Below are positions 17,484 to 26,376 of a stretch of DNA of 64,000 nucleotides, one piece after another (position 1 is the stretch's first letter; every line of letters begins with the position of its first letter). Source of the DNA: Nocardioides okcheonensis (lineage in GTDB: Bacteria; Actinomycetota; Actinomycetes; Propionibacteriales; Nocardioidaceae); contig NZ_CP087710.1 in assembly GCF_020991065.1 (NCBI RefSeq), positions 1,550,001 to 1,614,000 on the forward strand, given 5' to 3'. A program made the translations under genes and the position numbers. Below the pieces are notes generated by a model. That model worked only from the letters and a program-made list of their open reading frames with translations, made no database searches and had not been told where the DNA came from.

Positions 17484-18892
17484 CGCGCCCACCCGGCGTC
17501 GCGCAGGACGGCCTCCACCGCCGCGACCGCGGGCCCGGACGACCCGCGCGTGCAGATCCGCGGGAGGCCGACGTCGTACGCCCCGGGCCAGCCCCACTCG
17601 ACGACCACCGCGGCGCGGCCGTCGCGGGCCAGGGACCGCAGCAGGTCGAGCACCTCGGGGCGGCGGGCGGCGTCGCGCACCTGCACGACCAGCGCGGCGC
17701 CGTCGGACGGCAGGCCGGCGCCGGACGCGTCGACGCGGACGTCGGGCCGGATCCCCCACGCGACGTCGCCGACCGCGATGTTGGCGCTCGTCTCGACCGA
17801 CACCACCACGGCGCCGTCCAGGTCGGGCAGCGCCCCCTCGCGCACCAGCGCCCCCGCGACCGCGGCGACCTGCCGCTCGTGGTCGGGCAGCGCCGGCTGC
17901 GAGGTGGCGTCCACCCGCATCGCGCGCACCCGGGCCGCCGCGTCGGCGAGCCGGGCGGCCGGGAGGCGCCCGTCCTCGACGGCGCGGACCACGGCGTCGC
18001 GCACCTCGAGCACCAGCGCGGCGGGCTTGTCGGGGCCGAGGCAGAGCAGGTCGCATCCGGCGGCCAGGGCCAGCACCGCCGCCTCGGGGATGCCGCGACC
18101 GGCGGAGGCGCCGGCCATGTCGAGCGCGTCGCTGACGATGACGCCGTCGAACTCCAGCACGTCGCGCAGCATCCCGAGCACGACCGGGCTCAGCGTGGCC
18201 GGCCGGTGCGGGTCGAGCGCGGGCACCACGATGTGGGACGTCATCACCGCGGCGGTGCCGGCCTCGACGGCCGCGTCGAACGGCACCAGCTCGCGCGCGG
18301 CGAGGGTGTCGGCGTCGACGTCGACCCGGGGCAGGTCGAGGTGGCTGTCGACCGCGGTGTCGCCGTGCCCCGGGAAGTGCTTGGCGCAGGCGGCGACGCC
18401 GGCCGACTGGACGCCGCGGGTCCAGGCGGCGACGTGCTCGGCCACCCGGTGCGGCTCGGTGCCGAAGCTGCGGGTGCCGATGACCGGGTTGAGCGGGTCG
18501 CTGTTGACGTCCGCGTCGGGCGCGAGGTCGAGGGTGATCCCGAGCGCGGCGAGCTCGTGGCCGACCCACCGGCCGACCGCCTCGGTCAGGTCGGGGTCGC
18601 CGACCCCGCCGAGCGCGGCGGCGCCGAGCACCGGGCTCGGCTCGCGGGTGTGCAGCCGGCTGACGTCGCCGCCCTCCTCGTCGACCGCGACCACGGCCAG
18701 CGGGTTGGCGGCGCGTACGGCGGCGACCAGGGCGGCGGTCGTGGCGTGGCCGGCGGCGGTGTTGCTGCCGAAGAGGCACACGCCGCCGAGCCCCTGCTCG
18801 AGCAGCGCGCGGTGGTCGTCGGGCAGCGTGGTCCCCTCGAAGCCGGGGAGCAGCACCTGCAGCGCGAGGCCGCGTACGTCCACCGGGCTCAT
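17480..18892 (-). CDS. Glycoside hydrolase family 3 protein (beta-N-acetylhexosaminidase type)
   Basis: A 470-residue GH3 enzyme without a signal peptide. The NagZ-type signature is clear: VVAVDEEGGDVSRL (about residues 68-81), CAKHFPGHGDTAVDSH with the catalytic His/Asp pair of NagZ-like enzymes, MTSHIVVPALD, and VIVSDALDMAGAS with the nucleophile Asp. An additional C-terminal domain beyond the barrel resembles the alpha/beta sandwich seen in longer GH3 proteins. Likely substrates are GlcNAc-containing oligosaccharides or wall fragments, hydrolysed in the cytoplasm. It overlaps the upstream permease gene by four bases (ATGA) and the downstream kinase by four bases. Confidence 0.88.
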   Translation of the reverse strand: MSPVDVRGLALQVLLPGFEGTTLPDDHRALLEQGLGGVCLFGSNTAAGHATTAALVAAVRAANPLAVVAVDEEGGDVSRLHTREPSPVLGAAALGGVGDPDLTEAVGRWVGHELAALGITLDLAPDADVNSDPLNPVIGTRSFGTEPHRVAEHVAAWTRGVQSAGVAACAKHFPGHGDTAVDSHLDLPRVDVDADTLAARELVPFDAAVEAGTAAVMTSHIVVPALDPHRPATLSPVVLGMLRDVLEFDGVIVSDALDMAGASAGRGIPEAAVLALAAGCDLLCLGPDKPAALVLEVRDAVVRAVEDGRLPAARLADAAARVRAMRVDATSQPALPDHERQVAAVAGALVREGALPDLDGAVVVSVETSANIAVGDVAWGIRPDVRVDASGAGLPSDGAALVVQVRDAARRPEVLDLLRSLARDGRAAVVVEWGWPGAYDVGLPRICTRGSSGPAVAAVEAVLRDAGWAR

Positions 18893-19728
18893 CCCTTGAC
18901 CGCGCCGGCGGTGAGGCCGCTGGCCATCCGGCCCTGGACGACGAGGAAGAACACGATCACCGGCACCGCGATGAGCGTCGAGCCGGCCATGATGCCGCCC
19001 CAGTCGGTGCCGCGGTTGACGTCGGTGAAGGTCGAGAGCCACAGCGGCAGCGTGCGGTGGTCCTCGCGGGTCATCACGACCAGCGCGAGGGTGAACTCGT
19101 TCCACGCCTGGATGAAGCCGAAGACGCCGGTGGCGACCAGGCCCGGCGCGAGCAGCGGGAAGGTGATCCGGAAGAACGCCTGGGTGCGGGTGCAGCCGTC
19201 CATCATCGCGGCCTCCTCCAGCTCGTAGGGGACCCCCTCGACGAAGCCGCGCAGGGTCCAGATCGTGAAGGGCAGCACCCCGGCGACGTAGACGACGGTG
19301 AGCCCGACGACGGTGTTGAGCAGGTCCGTCGCCTCCAGCATCTTGTACTGGGAGATGAACAGCCCCTCCGCCGGGATCATCTGGATGACCAGCAGGGTCA
19401 CCACGAAGGAGATCCTGCCGCGGAAGCGGAAGCGCGAGACCGCGACCGCCGCGACGAACGCGAAGGTGAGGGCCACGACGAGGGTCAGCCCGGTGACCAT
19501 CAGGCTGGTTCGCATCGCGCTGACGAACTGGTCGGTCTCGAAGACGGTGCGGAAGTTGTCGAGGTCACCGCCGAACGGCACCCACGTCGGCACCGGGTTG
19601 CGGATCTGGTTGCGGTCGAGGAACGAGCTGTTGACCATCCAGTAGACCGGGAAGGCAGCGAGCACGAAGGCCACGACGCCGACGGTGTTGGCCGCCCAGC
19701 GGACCGGGCGCGACGGGGTGCTGGACAT
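18889..19728 (-). CDS. Carbohydrate ABC transporter permease (MalG-like)
   Basis: A 279-residue inner-membrane permease with six hydrophobic helices. It has the EAA loop ELEEAAMMDGCTRTQAFF near residue 180, which docks with the ATPase. The opening region VVAFVLAAFPVYWMVNSSF is typical of the CUT1 family. It is the second permease of the operon and begins one base past the end of the MalF-like gene. The ATPase subunit is not encoded in the window, so a shared MsiK-type ATPase elsewhere is likely. Confidence 0.92.
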   Translation of the reverse strand: MSSTPSRPVRWAANTVGVVAFVLAAFPVYWMVNSSFLDRNQIRNPVPTWVPFGGDLDNFRTVFETDQFVSAMRTSLMVTGLTLVVALTFAFVAAVAVSRFRFRGRISFVVTLLVIQMIPAEGLFISQYKMLEATDLLNTVVGLTVVYVAGVLPFTIWTLRGFVEGVPYELEEAAMMDGCTRTQAFFRITFPLLAPGLVATGVFGFIQAWNEFTLALVVMTREDHRTLPLWLSTFTDVNRGTDWGGIMAGSTLIAVPVIVFFLVVQGRMASGLTAGAVKG

Positions 19729-19729
19729 C

Positions 19730-20698
19730 TCAGGCCTGCCTCTCCTGGCGCAGCATCGCGCGGACGTAGGGCGCGGTGAGCACCACCGTCAGCGCGAGCA
19801 TGAAGACCGCGACGGCCGCCGAGGTGCCGAAGTCACCGCCGCCGATGCCGAGCCGGTAGATGTAGGTGCCGAGGAGGTTGGTGCCGCGGGCCGACCCGCC
19901 GGCCTCCTGGAGGATGTAGACCTGGGTGAAGACGCGCAGGTCCCAGATGACCTGGAGCAGCGCGACGACCAGCAGGACCGGGCGGACCGTCGGCAGGATG
20001 ATCGAGGTCAGCCGCTGCCACGCGGTCGCCCCGTCGATCTCGGCGGCCTCCTCGAGCTCCTCCGGCAGCTGGGTGAGCGCGGCGTAGACGGTGAACGCCA
20101 CGAACGGCACGCTCATCCAGACCACCACGACCGTGGCGACGAAGAAGAAGGACAGCGGTCGCAGCAGCCAGCCGTGGCCCTCGTAGTCGGCGCCCAGCGC
20201 GGTGAGCAGGTAGTTGACGACGCCGTACTGGGTGTCGAAGAGCCACTGCCACACGGTCAGCGAGGCGACGACCGGCATCGCCCACGCGAGCAGCAGCCCG
20301 GTCTGGGCGAGCAGCCGCACACCGCGCGACATCGACCGCATCACCAGCGCGAGCCCGACGCCGAGCAGCATCGTGAGCGTCGCGTTGACCAGGCAGAACG
20401 CGATGGTGCGGCCGGTGACGCGCCACAGGTACGCGTCGGTGAGCAGGGCGCGGTAGTTGTCCAGCCCGACCCACTCCGGGGCCCGGCCGAACTGCTGGGC
20501 CAGCCCGAACTCCTGGAACGACAGCACCAGCTGGCGCACCAGCGGGTAACCCAGTGCGAGCGCGAGGGCGAGCACCGCCGGGGCCAGCAGGACGTACGGC
20601 AGCGGGTCGCGGTGGCGCGGTGCGGTCGGGCGCACGGTGGCCTCCTCTCGCGGCCGGGCCGGGCGGACGCCCGGTCGGTGCTCGGTCTCGGTGCTCAT
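19730..20698 (-). CDS. Carbohydrate ABC transporter permease (MalF-like)
   Basis: A 322-residue permease of the CUT1 class. After a charged cytoplasmic tail (about 30 residues) it has YVLLAPAVLALALALGYPLV and five more helices. The EAA loop is ELEEAAEIDGATAWQRL. It pairs with the MalG-like permease directly downstream. The substrate is inferred only from neighbours: a GH3 hexosaminidase and a ROK kinase point to amino-sugar or beta-linked oligosaccharides. Confidence 0.92.
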   Translation of the reverse strand: MSTETEHRPGVRPARPREEATVRPTAPRHRDPLPYVLLAPAVLALALALGYPLVRQLVLSFQEFGLAQQFGRAPEWVGLDNYRALLTDAYLWRVTGRTIAFCLVNATLTMLLGVGLALVMRSMSRGVRLLAQTGLLLAWAMPVVASLTVWQWLFDTQYGVVNYLLTALGADYEGHGWLLRPLSFFFVATVVVVWMSVPFVAFTVYAALTQLPEELEEAAEIDGATAWQRLTSIILPTVRPVLLVVALLQVIWDLRVFTQVYILQEAGGSARGTNLLGTYIYRLGIGGGDFGTSAAVAVFMLALTVVLTAPYVRAMLRQERQA

Positions 20699-20774
20699 CC
20701 GGTCCTCATCATCGCGTGGGCAGGCCTCGGCGGGGGCAGCGGTCGCGCCGCCCCCGCCGGGGCCGATCGGTGGG

Positions 20775-22064
20775 TCAGCCGTTCAGCTGGCCGCTCATCT
20801 GCTCGTCGGCCTTCGTCGCCAGGTCGGTGACGTCGCCGCCCTGGGCGATCGCGCTGAAGAGGTCCTCCAGCACCCGCGAGCCCTCGACGTTGGCCCAGCC
20901 GGGCGCGGCCGGCGTGAGCTTGGCGTTGGACGCGGCCTCGATCGTCGCGGCGGCGTAGTCGTCGTCGCCGAGCAGGGAGGCGAGCGACTCCTTGGCCGGC
21001 GTGAGGCCGGCCTCGGCCAGGATCGTCTGGTAGTCGTCGCTGAGCATCAGCGCGACGGCGTCCTGCGCGAGGTCCTGGTTGGGCGACTTCGCGGCGATCG
21101 CGATGTCGGAGCCGCCGAGCAGCACCGGCGCCGGGGAGCCGTCCGCGCCGGGCAGCGCGAAGACGCCCATCTGCTTGGCGAACGTGTCCGGGCAGCCGGT
21201 GTCCTCCGCCTCGATCAGGCCCTTGACCCAGCCCGGTGTCGACATCATGCCGACCTCGCCGGCGCAGAACGGCGTCCACGGGTCGGCCTCGTTGCCGTCC
21301 TTGGGCGCGCCGGAGGCCTTCTCGAAGAGCTCCTGGGCCATCTCGAGGCCGGCGACCGACTCGGGCGAGCTCAGCGCGGGCGTCCACTCCCCGCCGTCCT
21401 CGGTCGCGAGGTCGCCGCCGGCGGCCCAGACGAACGCGGCGCCGTTGCGCCAGTCCTGCCCGGGGAACCAGAAGCCGGAGAAGTTGGCCGGCTTCGGGTT
21501 GGCCTCCTTGAGCGCGACGGCCGTCTGGACGAACTCGTCGAGCGTCGTGGGGACCTCGAGCCCGGCCTCCTCGAGCAGGTCCTTGCGGTAGAAGATGTAC
21601 TTCGAGCCCGCGTAGTAGGGCACCGCGTAGGTCGCGCCGTCGACGGTGGCGCCGTCCACGAAGCCGGGCAGCAGGTCGTCGCCGCCGAGGTCGCCGAGGT
21701 CGTCGGTGAGGTCGGCGAACGCGCCGGCCGAGGTGAAGGTCGGCGCCTGCGTGTTGCCGATCTCGACGACGTCGGGGGTCTCGGACTCGCTGGACAGCGA
21801 GGTGGTCAGCTTCTCGACCAGCCCGTCCCACTCCTGCTGCTCGATGGTCAGCGTCGAGCCGGGGTGGTCGTCCTCGAAGGTCTTCTTCAGCCAGTCCCGC
21901 GCCTCCTGCGGGGTGTCCGTGCCGTTGAGCCAGACCCGGATGTCGGCCGACTCCGGGCCGCCGTCACCGCCCGACGGGTCGTCGTCGCTGCCGCACGCGG
22001 CCAGCGACGTGACGGCGAGCGCGGTGACCGCCAGTCCGGTCAGCGTCTTCTTGATGCGCACCAC
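20775..22064 (-). CDS. Sugar ABC transporter substrate-binding lipoprotein
   Basis: A 429-residue extracellular solute-binding protein of family 1. The signal segment KKTLTGLAVTALAVTSL leads to the lipobox SLAAC (Cys about residue 23), followed by an Asp/Gly-rich linker. Family features are WDGLVEKLTTSLSSESETPDVVEIGNT split over two blocks, YAVPYYAGSKYIFYRKDLL and WTPFCAGEVGMMSTPGW. Two adjacent GTG codons (22064 and 22061) could start it; GAGAGGA lies just upstream. It is the first gene of the transporter operon, and 76 bases separate it from the MalF-like gene. Confidence 0.92.
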   Translation of the reverse strand: MVRIKKTLTGLAVTALAVTSLAACGSDDDPSGGDGGPESADIRVWLNGTDTPQEARDWLKKTFEDDHPGSTLTIEQQEWDGLVEKLTTSLSSESETPDVVEIGNTQAPTFTSAGAFADLTDDLGDLGGDDLLPGFVDGATVDGATYAVPYYAGSKYIFYRKDLLEEAGLEVPTTLDEFVQTAVALKEANPKPANFSGFWFPGQDWRNGAAFVWAAGGDLATEDGGEWTPALSSPESVAGLEMAQELFEKASGAPKDGNEADPWTPFCAGEVGMMSTPGWVKGLIEAEDTGCPDTFAKQMGVFALPGADGSPAPVLLGGSDIAIAAKSPNQDLAQDAVALMLSDDYQTILAEAGLTPAKESLASLLGDDDYAAATIEAASNAKLTPAAPGWANVEGSRVLEDLFSAIAQGGDVTDLATKADEQMSGQLNG

Positions 22065-22102
22065 GGGTGTCCTCTCGGTGGGTGGGGTGGAGGGTCGGGC
22101 GC

Positions 22103-23236
22103 TCACGAGACGCCCAGCTCGCCGGCCAGGACCAGGACCGCCGCACCGACGACGACGACGTCCTCGCCCAGCTTGGAGGTGCGGACGGTCAGGCCGGCCG
22201 AGCTGATCGGCATGGTCCGTTCGCGGATGGTCCGGTCCGCTGCGTCGAGCAGCGGTCCGTCGAGCAGCTCGGTGGGGCCGGACAGCACGACCTCGTGGAG
22301 GTTGAGCACGGCCACGATGGGGGCGAGGACCTCGCCCAGGCGGGTGCCGACCGCGGCCAGCACGGCGGCACCGTCGACGCCCGGCGCGGACGTACGCCGC
22401 CGCAGCCGCGGCGCGGACAGCACCGTCTCCAGGCAGCCGGTGCGCGAGCAGGCGCACGGGTCGCCGGACGGGTCGACCACGACGTGGCCGATCTCGCCGG
22501 CGGCGCCGAGGTGGCCGTGCAGCAACGAGCCGCCCACGACGAGCCCGGCGCCGACGCCGGTGCCGACCCGGATGACCATCAGGCCGCCGTCGCCGGAGTC
22601 GCCGAACGTGTGCTCGCCGAGGACGGCGGTGTTGGCGTCGTTGGCGACGTAGACGGGCAGGTCGAGCTCGGCGTCGAGGCGCGCCGCCAACGGCAGGTCG
22701 GTCCACGCCAGGTTGGGCGCGTCGACCACGGTGCCGGCGCTGTCGACGATGCCCGGGCTGCCGACGCCGATGCCCAGCACCGGCCGGTCGGTCATGGCCC
22801 GCAGCGCGGTGGCCAGCTCGACCACGAGGCGTACGGCCTCCTCCCCCACCGCCCCGTCGACGTGGACGGTGTGGTGCGAGAGCACGGTGCCGGCGAGGTT
22901 GACGACGGCGCCGGTCATCCGGTCGGTCTCGGAGAGGTCGAGCGCGATGACGTGGCTGGAGTCCGCCGCCAGGCCGACGAGCGTGGGGGGCTTGCCGACC
23001 CGGCTCTCGGCGGGGGCTCCGAGCTCGGTGACCAGCCCGTCGGCGACCATCTCGCCGACGAGGTCCGAGACCGTCACGCGGGTCAGCCCGCTCGCCCGGG
23101 CGAGGTCGGCGCGGCTGGCCGGCCCCTCCCGGAACAGCTGCTGGAGCAGCAGCGAGCGGTGGTGGCGGCGGGCGTCCTCCTGCAGGAGCTTGCCCTGGGG
23201 CCGGAGCGGGCGGCCGACCGGTGTGTGCGGGGTCAC
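22103..23236 (-). CDS. ROK family transcriptional repressor (NagC/XylR type)
   Basis: A 377-residue regulator. The N-terminal winged helix-turn-helix (about residues 20-75) reads HHRSLLLQQLFREGPASRAD, then GLTRVTVSDLVGEMVADGLV. The ROK sugar domain follows, with a DAPNLAWTDLPL stretch, VANDANTAVLGE, GEIGHVVVDPSG and the zinc motif CACSRTGCLE. It probably represses the downstream binding-protein and permease operon until a sugar binds. The GTG start at 23236 lies only four bases from an AT-rich inverted repeat that would be its operator, which suggests autorepression. It is 38 bases upstream of the binding-protein gene. Confidence 0.9.
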   Translation of the reverse strand: MTPHTPVGRPLRPQGKLLQEDARRHHRSLLLQQLFREGPASRADLARASGLTRVTVSDLVGEMVADGLVTELGAPAESRVGKPPTLVGLAADSSHVIALDLSETDRMTGAVVNLAGTVLSHHTVHVDGAVGEEAVRLVVELATALRAMTDRPVLGIGVGSPGIVDSAGTVVDAPNLAWTDLPLAARLDAELDLPVYVANDANTAVLGEHTFGDSGDGGLMVIRVGTGVGAGLVVGGSLLHGHLGAAGEIGHVVVDPSGDPCACSRTGCLETVLSAPRLRRRTSAPGVDGAAVLAAVGTRLGEVLAPIVAVLNLHEVVLSGPTELLDGPLLDAADRTIRERTMPISSAGLTVRTSKLGEDVVVVGAAVLVLAGELGVS

Positions 23237-23239
23237 ATT

Positions 23240-23260
23240 AGTTAGTTCAGCGCACTTACT
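23240..23260. promoter_or_regulatory. Candidate ROK repressor operator
   Basis: An inverted repeat AGTTAGT (23240-23246), seven-base spacer, ACTTACT (23254-23260) stands out as an AT-rich island immediately upstream of the ROK regulator. The arms match at six of seven positions. Position and symmetry suit binding by the regulator encoded next to it. Confidence 0.55.
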
Positions 23261-23324
23261 TATGCCGGTCAAGGTTTGGCAGGCTACTGGCGCGAGCGGT
23301 CCAGACCACCCCCGGTCACTGGCT

Positions 23325-23462
23325 GGAGCGGTGTCCCACCCACGTTCCTGGCGCCGAAAGGGTGGGTGGGACACCGCTCCCGGGCGCGGCGCCGTACGCC
23401 ACGCCCCTGGGCGGTGCCGGAGCCACATTCCTGGCGCCGAGAGTGTGGGTTGGACACCGCTC
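23325..23462. repeat. Two palindromic GAGCGGTG-type intergenic elements
   Basis: The first copy (23325-23380) has perfect 19-base arms, left GGAGCGGTGTCCCACCCAC and right its exact complement, around a loop containing TTCCTGGCGCCGA. The second (23411-23462) has imperfect arms but the same TTCCTGGCGCCGA loop core. Related copies occur at 56979-57282. The elements fill most of the gap between the ROK regulator and the amidohydrolase. Confidence 0.85.
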
Positions 23463-23489
23463 GGGCGGGCAGGCGGGACCCGGCGTACG

Positions 23490-24368
23490 TCAGCCGAGCA
23501 GCGCGGCGGTGTTGTCCCAGCACACCGCGCGCAGCCACTCCTCCCCCAGGTCGAGCCGGGCGAGCGCGTCGAGCTGGACGGCGTAGGGGTAGGGGATGTT
23601 CGGGAAGTCGCTGCCGAGGTGGACCCTGCCCGCCAGGCCGAGGTCGCGCACCCGCGGCAGCAGGTCGGGCGGGTACGCGCCGCCCATCTCCTCGAAGAAC
23701 GGCGTGAACGCCATCGTGGTGTCGAGCGCGACCCGCTCGTGGTCCTCGGCGAGCGCGAGGAACTCGGCGTACTCCGGCGCGCCGGCGTGGGCGACGACCA
23801 GCCGCAGCCGGGGGTGGCGGCGCAGCAGGTCGGCCACGGGCGCCGGCCCCGTGTGCTCGGTCGGCACCGGGCCGCTGCCCGCGTGGAGCACGACGGGTGC
23901 GCCGGTGTCGGCGAGGATCCCCCACGCCTCGTCGAGCAGCGGGTCGGTGACGGTGAAGGCGCCGACCTGGACGTGCACCTTCCAGACCTCGACGCGGCCC
24001 GGGCCGGGATCCGAGCGCGCGGCGACGTACGCCTCGACGCCGGGCTCGGGGAAGAAGGTGCCGCAGACCGCGGCCTCGGGCACCCGGGCGGCGAAGCCGG
24101 CGGCCCAGTCGTTGAGGAACTCGGCCATGTCGGGCTTGTGGGCGTAGGGCAGCGCGGTGAAGCGGCGCACACCGAAGGACCGCAGCACCTCGACCAGGGC
24201 GTCGTCCTCGTCGCGGTAGTGCAGCGGCCAGGGCCGCCCGATCAGCGGGCCGGCGGAGTCGAACTGCGCGCGCACCTTGGCCATCACCCGCGGCGGCAGG
24301 AAGTGGGTGTGCAGGTCCTGCAGGCCGGGGAGCCCGAGGTCCTCGGCGAACGCGCGCGGGTCGGTCAC
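23490..24368 (-). CDS. Amidohydrolase (metal-dependent hydrolase, TIM-barrel)
   Basis: A 292-residue amidohydrolase of the ACMSD/2-pyrone dicarboxylate class. It has the metal motif DLHTHFLPPRV near residue 18, further His positions in VHVQVGAFTVTD, VVLHAGSGPVP and VVAHAGAPEY, and HLGSDFPNIPYPY near the C-terminus with the catalytic Asp. Such enzymes hydrolyse or decarboxylate small cyclic or aromatic acids; the substrate is not evident. GTG 24368 is four bases past the smpB stop, so it may be cotranscribed with smpB. Confidence 0.8.
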   Translation of the reverse strand: MTDPRAFAEDLGLPGLQDLHTHFLPPRVMAKVRAQFDSAGPLIGRPWPLHYRDEDDALVEVLRSFGVRRFTALPYAHKPDMAEFLNDWAAGFAARVPEAAVCGTFFPEPGVEAYVAARSDPGPGRVEVWKVHVQVGAFTVTDPLLDEAWGILADTGAPVVLHAGSGPVPTEHTGPAPVADLLRRHPRLRLVVAHAGAPEYAEFLALAEDHERVALDTTMAFTPFFEEMGGAYPPDLLPRVRDLGLAGRVHLGSDFPNIPYPYAVQLDALARLDLGEEWLRAVCWDNTAALLG

Positions 24369-24372
24369 GCCG

Positions 24373-24852
24373 TCAGTCCCGGTGCCCCTTGAGCCGGCGC
24401 TGGACCGCCTCGACCTTCTCGCGGTTGGCCTGCCGCTCGGCGAGGGTGTGCCGCTTGTCGTAGGCCTTCTTGCCCTTGGCGAGCGCGATCTCGACCTTGG
24501 CGCGCCCGTCCTTGAAGTAGAGCGAGAGCGGGACGATCGTGTAGCCCTTGTCGGTGATCTTGCGCTCGATCTTGTCGATCTCCGAGCGGTTGAGCAGCAG
24601 CTTGCGGCGGCGGCGCGCGGCGTGGTTGGTCCACGTGCCCTGGCTGTACTCCGGGATGTGCACGCCGAGCAGCCAGGCCTCCCCGCCGTCGATCTCGGCG
24701 AACCCGTCGACCAGCGAGGCACGGCCCTGGCGCAGCGACTTGACCTCGGTCCCCATCAGGACGAGCCCGGCCTCCCAGGTGTCCTCGATGTGGTAGTCGT
24801 GGCGCGCCTTCTTGTTCTGCGCGACCATCTTCTGGCCCTGCTCCTTCGCCAT
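24373..24852 (-). CDS. smpB: SsrA-binding protein SmpB
   Basis: A 159-residue RNA-binding protein that delivers tmRNA to stalled ribosomes. It shows [20 protein letters not shown], the [15 protein letters not shown] block, [16 protein letters not shown] and the C-terminal basic tail [19 protein letters not shown] that enters the mRNA channel. Its RNA partner ssrA is at 14088-14458. It follows the ftsE-ftsX-LytM genes on the same strand, the usual actinobacterial order. Confidence 0.97.
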   Translation of the reverse strand: MAKEQGQKMVAQNKKARHDYHIEDTWEAGLVLMGTEVKSLRQGRASLVDGFAEIDGGEAWLLGVHIPEYSQGTWTNHAARRRRKLLLNRSEIDKIERKITDKGYTIVPLSLYFKDGRAKVEIALAKGKKAYDKRHTLAERQANREKVEAVQRRLKGHRD

Positions 24853-24954
24853 GGACCCATTCTCTCAGGAGGTGTCCAATCGATAGAGGAGAGGTTTCGT
24901 GACGCGAGCACGTCGTCCTTCGCTTCGCTCAGGTCGACGCATCGCTCCTCAACC

Positions 24955-25000
24955 TGATCGGCCAGTCACGACCTCGCTGCGCTCGGTCGTGGCCGATCAG
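24955..25000 (-). terminator. Hairpin after the LytM factor gene
   Basis: An inverted repeat with arms 24955-24974 and 24985-25000 (CTGATCGGCCA...CACGACC against GGTCGTGGCCGATCAG), broken only by a two-base bulge, overlaps the stop of the minus-strand LytM gene. It would end that transcript before smpB. Confidence 0.6.
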
Positions 25001-26286
25001 AACCAGTTCATCGGGTCGACGGCCTTGCCGTTGGCCATGACCGTGAAGTGCAGGTGGCAGCCGGTCGACCAGCCGGTGCTGCCCTCGTAGCCGATGACCT
25101 GGCCCTCCTGGACCTGGTCGCCGACTCCCACGTTGTAGCTGCTGGCGTGGTTGTAGATGGTGGCCAGACCGACCCCCGCCATCGCGCCGTTGTCGATGAT
25201 CAGCCGGTGGCCGTAGACGTCGCTCCAGTACGACGACACGACCCGCCCCGGCGCGGCGGCGCGCAGCGGGGTGCCGCAGCCGCCACCGAAGTCGACGCCG
25301 TCGTGGAGGCCCCAGTAGTGGTAGATCGGGTGCTCGCGGTAGCCGAACGGCGAGGTGACGTAGCCGTCGACCGGCTTGAGCAGCAGCCCGGTCGAGGTGC
25401 CCGACGACTGCGAGCGGGCCTGGGCACGCTGGCGGGCCAGCGCGCGGGCCGCGCGGCGCTTGAGCATCTCCTCGATCTTCTTCTGCTCGGCGAGGTGCTC
25501 GCGGAGCTTGGCCGCGTCCCGGGCCCGGGCCTTGCGGGCGCCCTCCTGGGCGTCGCGACGCTCGAGGACGAGGGAGACGACCGAGTCCTTGGCGGCCTGC
25601 TCCTCCGCCTCCAGGGCCTGCATCAGGCTGAGGTGCTCGGCGGCCGCCTGGCGCTTCGCGGCGACGTCGTCGCGCGCCGCGGAGACCTGCTGCTCCTGGA
25701 CCTGCAGCAGCACCTCGGCCGCCTTCAGCTCGTCGTAGGCCCGCGCCTCCTGGCCGACGATCACGTCGCGCACGCCGTTGCGGCGGGTGAGCTCCTCGGT
25801 CGACTCCGCGTCGAGCAGGGAGGAGAACGCGATCAGCTCGGGGTCGCCCTCGGAGTACATGTCGGCGACCGTGGAGGCGACCTGCTCACGCTGGGCCTCC
25901 GCGTCGGCCCGGCCCTGGGTCAGGGCCGCCTCGGCGGCCGCGAGCGCGGCCTCGGCGGCGGCGAGCTCGGCCTGCATCTGCGCGTCGCGCTCCTGCGCCA
26001 CCTCGACCTTGCCGCGCGCGGTGGCGAGCTCGGTCTTGGCGGTCGCGAGCTGGTCCCGGGCCGCGTCGAGGCGGGCGGTGGCCTCCTGCAGGTCGGCGCT
26101 CGACTCGTCGAGGTCGCGCTGGGCGCCCCTGACCTCGCGCTCGACCTGCTTCTGCTTGTCCTTGAGGTCGTCGGCGGCCTGCGCGACCGCGAAGGAGGAC
26201 ACACCCAGCGCCATCGCGAGGGCCATCGAGGTAGCCAGGCGGCGGTGGGCGGTACGGGGCAGCGTCAAGCGGGGAAGGGGACGCAC
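24997..26286 (-). CDS. Secreted coiled-coil M23 (LytM) protein, FtsEX-linked
   Basis: A 429-residue exported protein. A signal peptide (residues 1-38, ending AQA) is followed by a long coiled coil (about 40-290) rich in Ala, Glu, Gln and Arg. The C-terminal LytM/M23 domain has the metal ligands HDGVDFGGGCGTPLR (H-x3-D) and CHLHFTVMANG (HxH), so catalytic residues look intact. The architecture and position next to ftsX and ftsE match EnvC/PcsB/RipC-type hydrolases that FtsEX activates through the coiled coil during division. The chosen start is GTG 26286. Confidence 0.9.
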   Translation of the reverse strand: MRPLPRLTLPRTAHRRLATSMALAMALGVSSFAVAQAADDLKDKQKQVEREVRGAQRDLDESSADLQEATARLDAARDQLATAKTELATARGKVEVAQERDAQMQAELAAAEAALAAAEAALTQGRADAEAQREQVASTVADMYSEGDPELIAFSSLLDAESTEELTRRNGVRDVIVGQEARAYDELKAAEVLLQVQEQQVSAARDDVAAKRQAAAEHLSLMQALEAEEQAAKDSVVSLVLERRDAQEGARKARARDAAKLREHLAEQKKIEEMLKRRAARALARQRAQARSQSSGTSTGLLLKPVDGYVTSPFGYREHPIYHYWGLHDGVDFGGGCGTPLRAAAPGRVVSSYWSDVYGHRLIIDNGAMAGVGLATIYNHASSYNVGVGDQVQEGQVIGYEGSTGWSTGCHLHFTVMANGKAVDPMNWF

Positions 26287-26323
26287 CGGGGGAAGCCTTT
26301 GCGTTGGGGAAGCGGGGAAGGGT

Positions 26324-26353
26324 GACCTCCCCCGCCGTCGGCGACGGGAGGTC
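26324..26353 (-). terminator. Hairpin after ftsX
   Basis: GACCTCCC (26324-26331) and GGGAGGTC (26346-26353) form a stem, with an inner CCGTC/GACGG pairing. It lies 23 bases past the ftsX stop and just upstream of the LytM gene. Confidence 0.55.
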
Positions 26354-26376
26354 GAGGAGACGCTAACCCGCGCCGA

